The notes beneath the pieces were generated by a model. The model saw only the letters and a program-made list of their open reading frames with translations. It ran no database searches and had not been told where the DNA came from. This document shows, piece by piece, positions 22,850 through 23,846 of a stretch of 23,846 nt of DNA (position 1 is the stretch's first letter; the number at the start of each line of letters is the position of its first letter). The DNA is taken from the NCBI GenBank assembly GCA_013821525.1, contig JACDGR010000010.1, positions 319 through 24,164 on the forward strand. Reading direction: 5' to 3'. A program made the translations under genes and the position numbers. Origin of the DNA: Actinomycetota bacterium. Lineage in GTDB: Bacteria > Actinomycetota > Thermoleophilia > Gaiellales > Gaiellaceae.

Positions 22850-23799
22850 ACCGGACGCAGCTCCCGGACGACGCCGTGGAGCTGGGACATCTCGGCCGGG
22901 GTCATCGCCTCGGTCCGCTCAAGAATCTCACGTGCTCGCGGGTCGCCCGCGCGCATCTCGCGCTTCTCGTCGTCGGTCATGCAGAGGATATTCAGCACGA
23001 CCATCTGGTCGATCTCGCCGCTATCGAAGAAATTACCGGGGCTCTCGGGCGCCACCTGCGCGTAGTCGGAAAGGATGATCGGCGAGCCAAGCATCGAAGC
23101 TCGGTCGCCCTCGTCCCCGACAAGCACCGGCCACAGACCGTCATTGCACAGTCGCCCCGCCGCCTCCATGAATTGCGGCTGCGGGTCGGTCGACGAGACG
23201 AAGAGGCCGGCCTCAACCCGCAGGATCACGTGCGCGGACAACAGCGTTCGCCTGATTGCGCCGTCACGCTCGGTCGCAGCCCAGGCGCTGTCGTTGACAA
23301 CCCGGACGCAAAGCTTGTGGAGATCCGGTGTCAGCGGCTCGAGCGACGCGTCGACGTGACCGTCGAGCCGCTCCCAGCAGCGCACGAGCGCCCCGCCGTC
23401 GACCAGCTCGACGTCACGGCCCGCAGCGATCTCGGCGGACGCCTGCGCAGCTTCGGCTGCGTGCACTCCCGGCACTTCGACCGCTCGCTCGGTCGTCTCG
23501 TCCCAGGTCAGGTACCCGCCCAGCTCGTCGAGCGGCTCGTTCGCGTCGTCGACCGCCTGCCGGTGCACGACCTGCAGGAATCGCACCTCGGTCTCCACGA
23601 CCGGCGCCGCCCCCTCGACCAGGCACTCGACCTGCACAGCGGAGCGGTCGGAGCTCGCGAGCGCGTAGGCAGCCGGGTAGACACCGCCGAACGTCCAGCG
23701 CTGATGGTTCTTCAGCGACGAGCGCCGATAGGGCCAGAGCACGTGGCCCTCGTAGAGGACCGCGTCAGCAAGCTCGCGCACCGAGACTGTCGCGCTCAT
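22846..23799 (-). CDS. Conserved hydrogenase-locus protein, function unknown (317 aa)
   Basis: Protein of 317 aa from the ATG at 23797-23799, which overlaps the stop of the edge gene; its own stop overlaps the following ATG. I recognise it only by context and by the N-terminal block ELADAVLYEGHVLWPYRRSS followed by KNHQRWTFGGVYPAAY, a pattern I associate with proteins encoded between hydrogenase structural and maturation genes in actinobacteria. It has no signal peptide or membrane segment and no cofactor motif I can name. The C-terminal half contains GSPIILSDYAQVAPESPGNF and FDSGEIDQMVVLNILCMTDDEK. It is probably cytoplasmic and needed for assembly or maturation of a group 1h/5-type [NiFe]-hydrogenase; this is inference from gene order. 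Confidence 0.7.
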   Translation of the reverse strand: MSATVSVRELADAVLYEGHVLWPYRRSSLKNHQRWTFGGVYPAAYALASSDRSAVQVECLVEGAAPVVETEVRFLQVVHRQAVDDANEPLDELGGYLTWDETTERAVEVPGVHAAEAAQASAEIAAGRDVELVDGGALVRCWERLDGHVDASLEPLTPDLHKLCVRVVNDSAWAATERDGAIRRTLLSAHVILRVEAGLFVSSTDPQPQFMEAAGRLCNDGLWPVLVGDEGDRASMLGSPIILSDYAQVAPESPGNFFDSGEIDQMVVLNILCMTDDEKREMRAGDPRAREILERTEAMTPAEMSQLHGVVRELRPV

Positions 23800-23846
23800 C
23801 CGCGGCCCTCGAGCAGCTCGTCGATCGTGGCCTCCCAGCTCGGGAG
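23796..23846 (-). CDS. C-terminal end of a hydrogenase-locus protein (partial)
   Basis: Only 16 codons are in the window, ending LPSWEATIDELLEGRG and a TGA that overlaps the next ATG. The LP-(S/T)-W-x2-(T/A)-(I/L)-x2-LL ending resembles DUF6084-type proteins of hydrogenase loci, from memory, so the identity is tentative. The overlap shows it belongs to the same operon. Confidence 0.5.
   Translation of the reverse strand, partial: LPSWEATIDELLEGRG

Overview
This GC-rich window looks like the chromosome of a high-GC actinobacterium. Evidence includes dense GTGA/ATGA stop-start overlaps, GTG and TTG starts, an apparently leaderless gene, and accessory genes typical of actinobacterial high-affinity [NiFe]-hydrogenase loci. 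A Thermoleophilia-type soil lineage is my guess; the sequence alone does not prove it.

Layout. (1) 117-802 is a decayed SAM methyltransferase (minus strand). It is followed by a membrane-anchored surface protein with bacterial Ig-like repeats (931-2094), a strong terminator hairpin (2112-2148) and an integral-membrane acyltransferase (2193-3257). (2) 3273-4346 (minus) is a broken phage tail-fibre-like gene. (3) 4607-15244 is an exopolysaccharide/O-antigen-type locus: Wzy-like polymerase/ligase, GT2, GT4, a TuaH-like glycosyltransferase, an AT-richer GT2, a Wzx-like flippase, another GT2 and a GT4 on the plus strand, closed by a convergent Wzz/BY-kinase co-polymerase. No initiating sugar-phosphate transferase is present. 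(4) 15422-21581 is a lasso-peptide (RiPP) locus. A compact minus-strand operon encodes RRE (B1), cyclase (C), a 48-aa precursor (A), an HPr-kinase-like protein (K) and the transglutaminase-fold leader peptidase (B2). A nucleotidyltransferase converges on it from one side. On the other side an ECF sigma factor plus two-gene ABC exporter diverges from a shared promoter region carrying a palindrome. (5) 21763-23846 (minus) is the tail of a [NiFe]-hydrogenase accessory operon: a hydrogenase-locus protein at the edge, a conserved 317-aa protein, an accessory/maturation-protease fusion disrupted by a 7-bp tandem repeat, a 32-aa DUF6893-like protein, and a hypB cut off just after its P-loop.

Main candidate for something new: the lasso-peptide system. 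Its precursor is too short for routine gene calling and starts inside the end of the cyclase gene. It matches the spacing of the classical lasso leader motif Y-x2-P-x-L-x3-G-x5-T, but with W, M and M replacing Y, P and the usual -2 Thr. This predicts an unusual 22-residue core with an Ile1-Asp8 ring. It is paired with a kinase and a nucleotidyltransferase, so a modified (phosphorylated or nucleotidylated) lasso peptide is plausible, although the core has no C-terminal Ser. Second candidate: the 7-bp repeat in the hydrogenase accessory gene. Its copy number (six full copies) puts the gene out of frame, whereas 1, 4 or 7 copies would make an uninterrupted 2-domain protein, so it may be a phase-variable switch.
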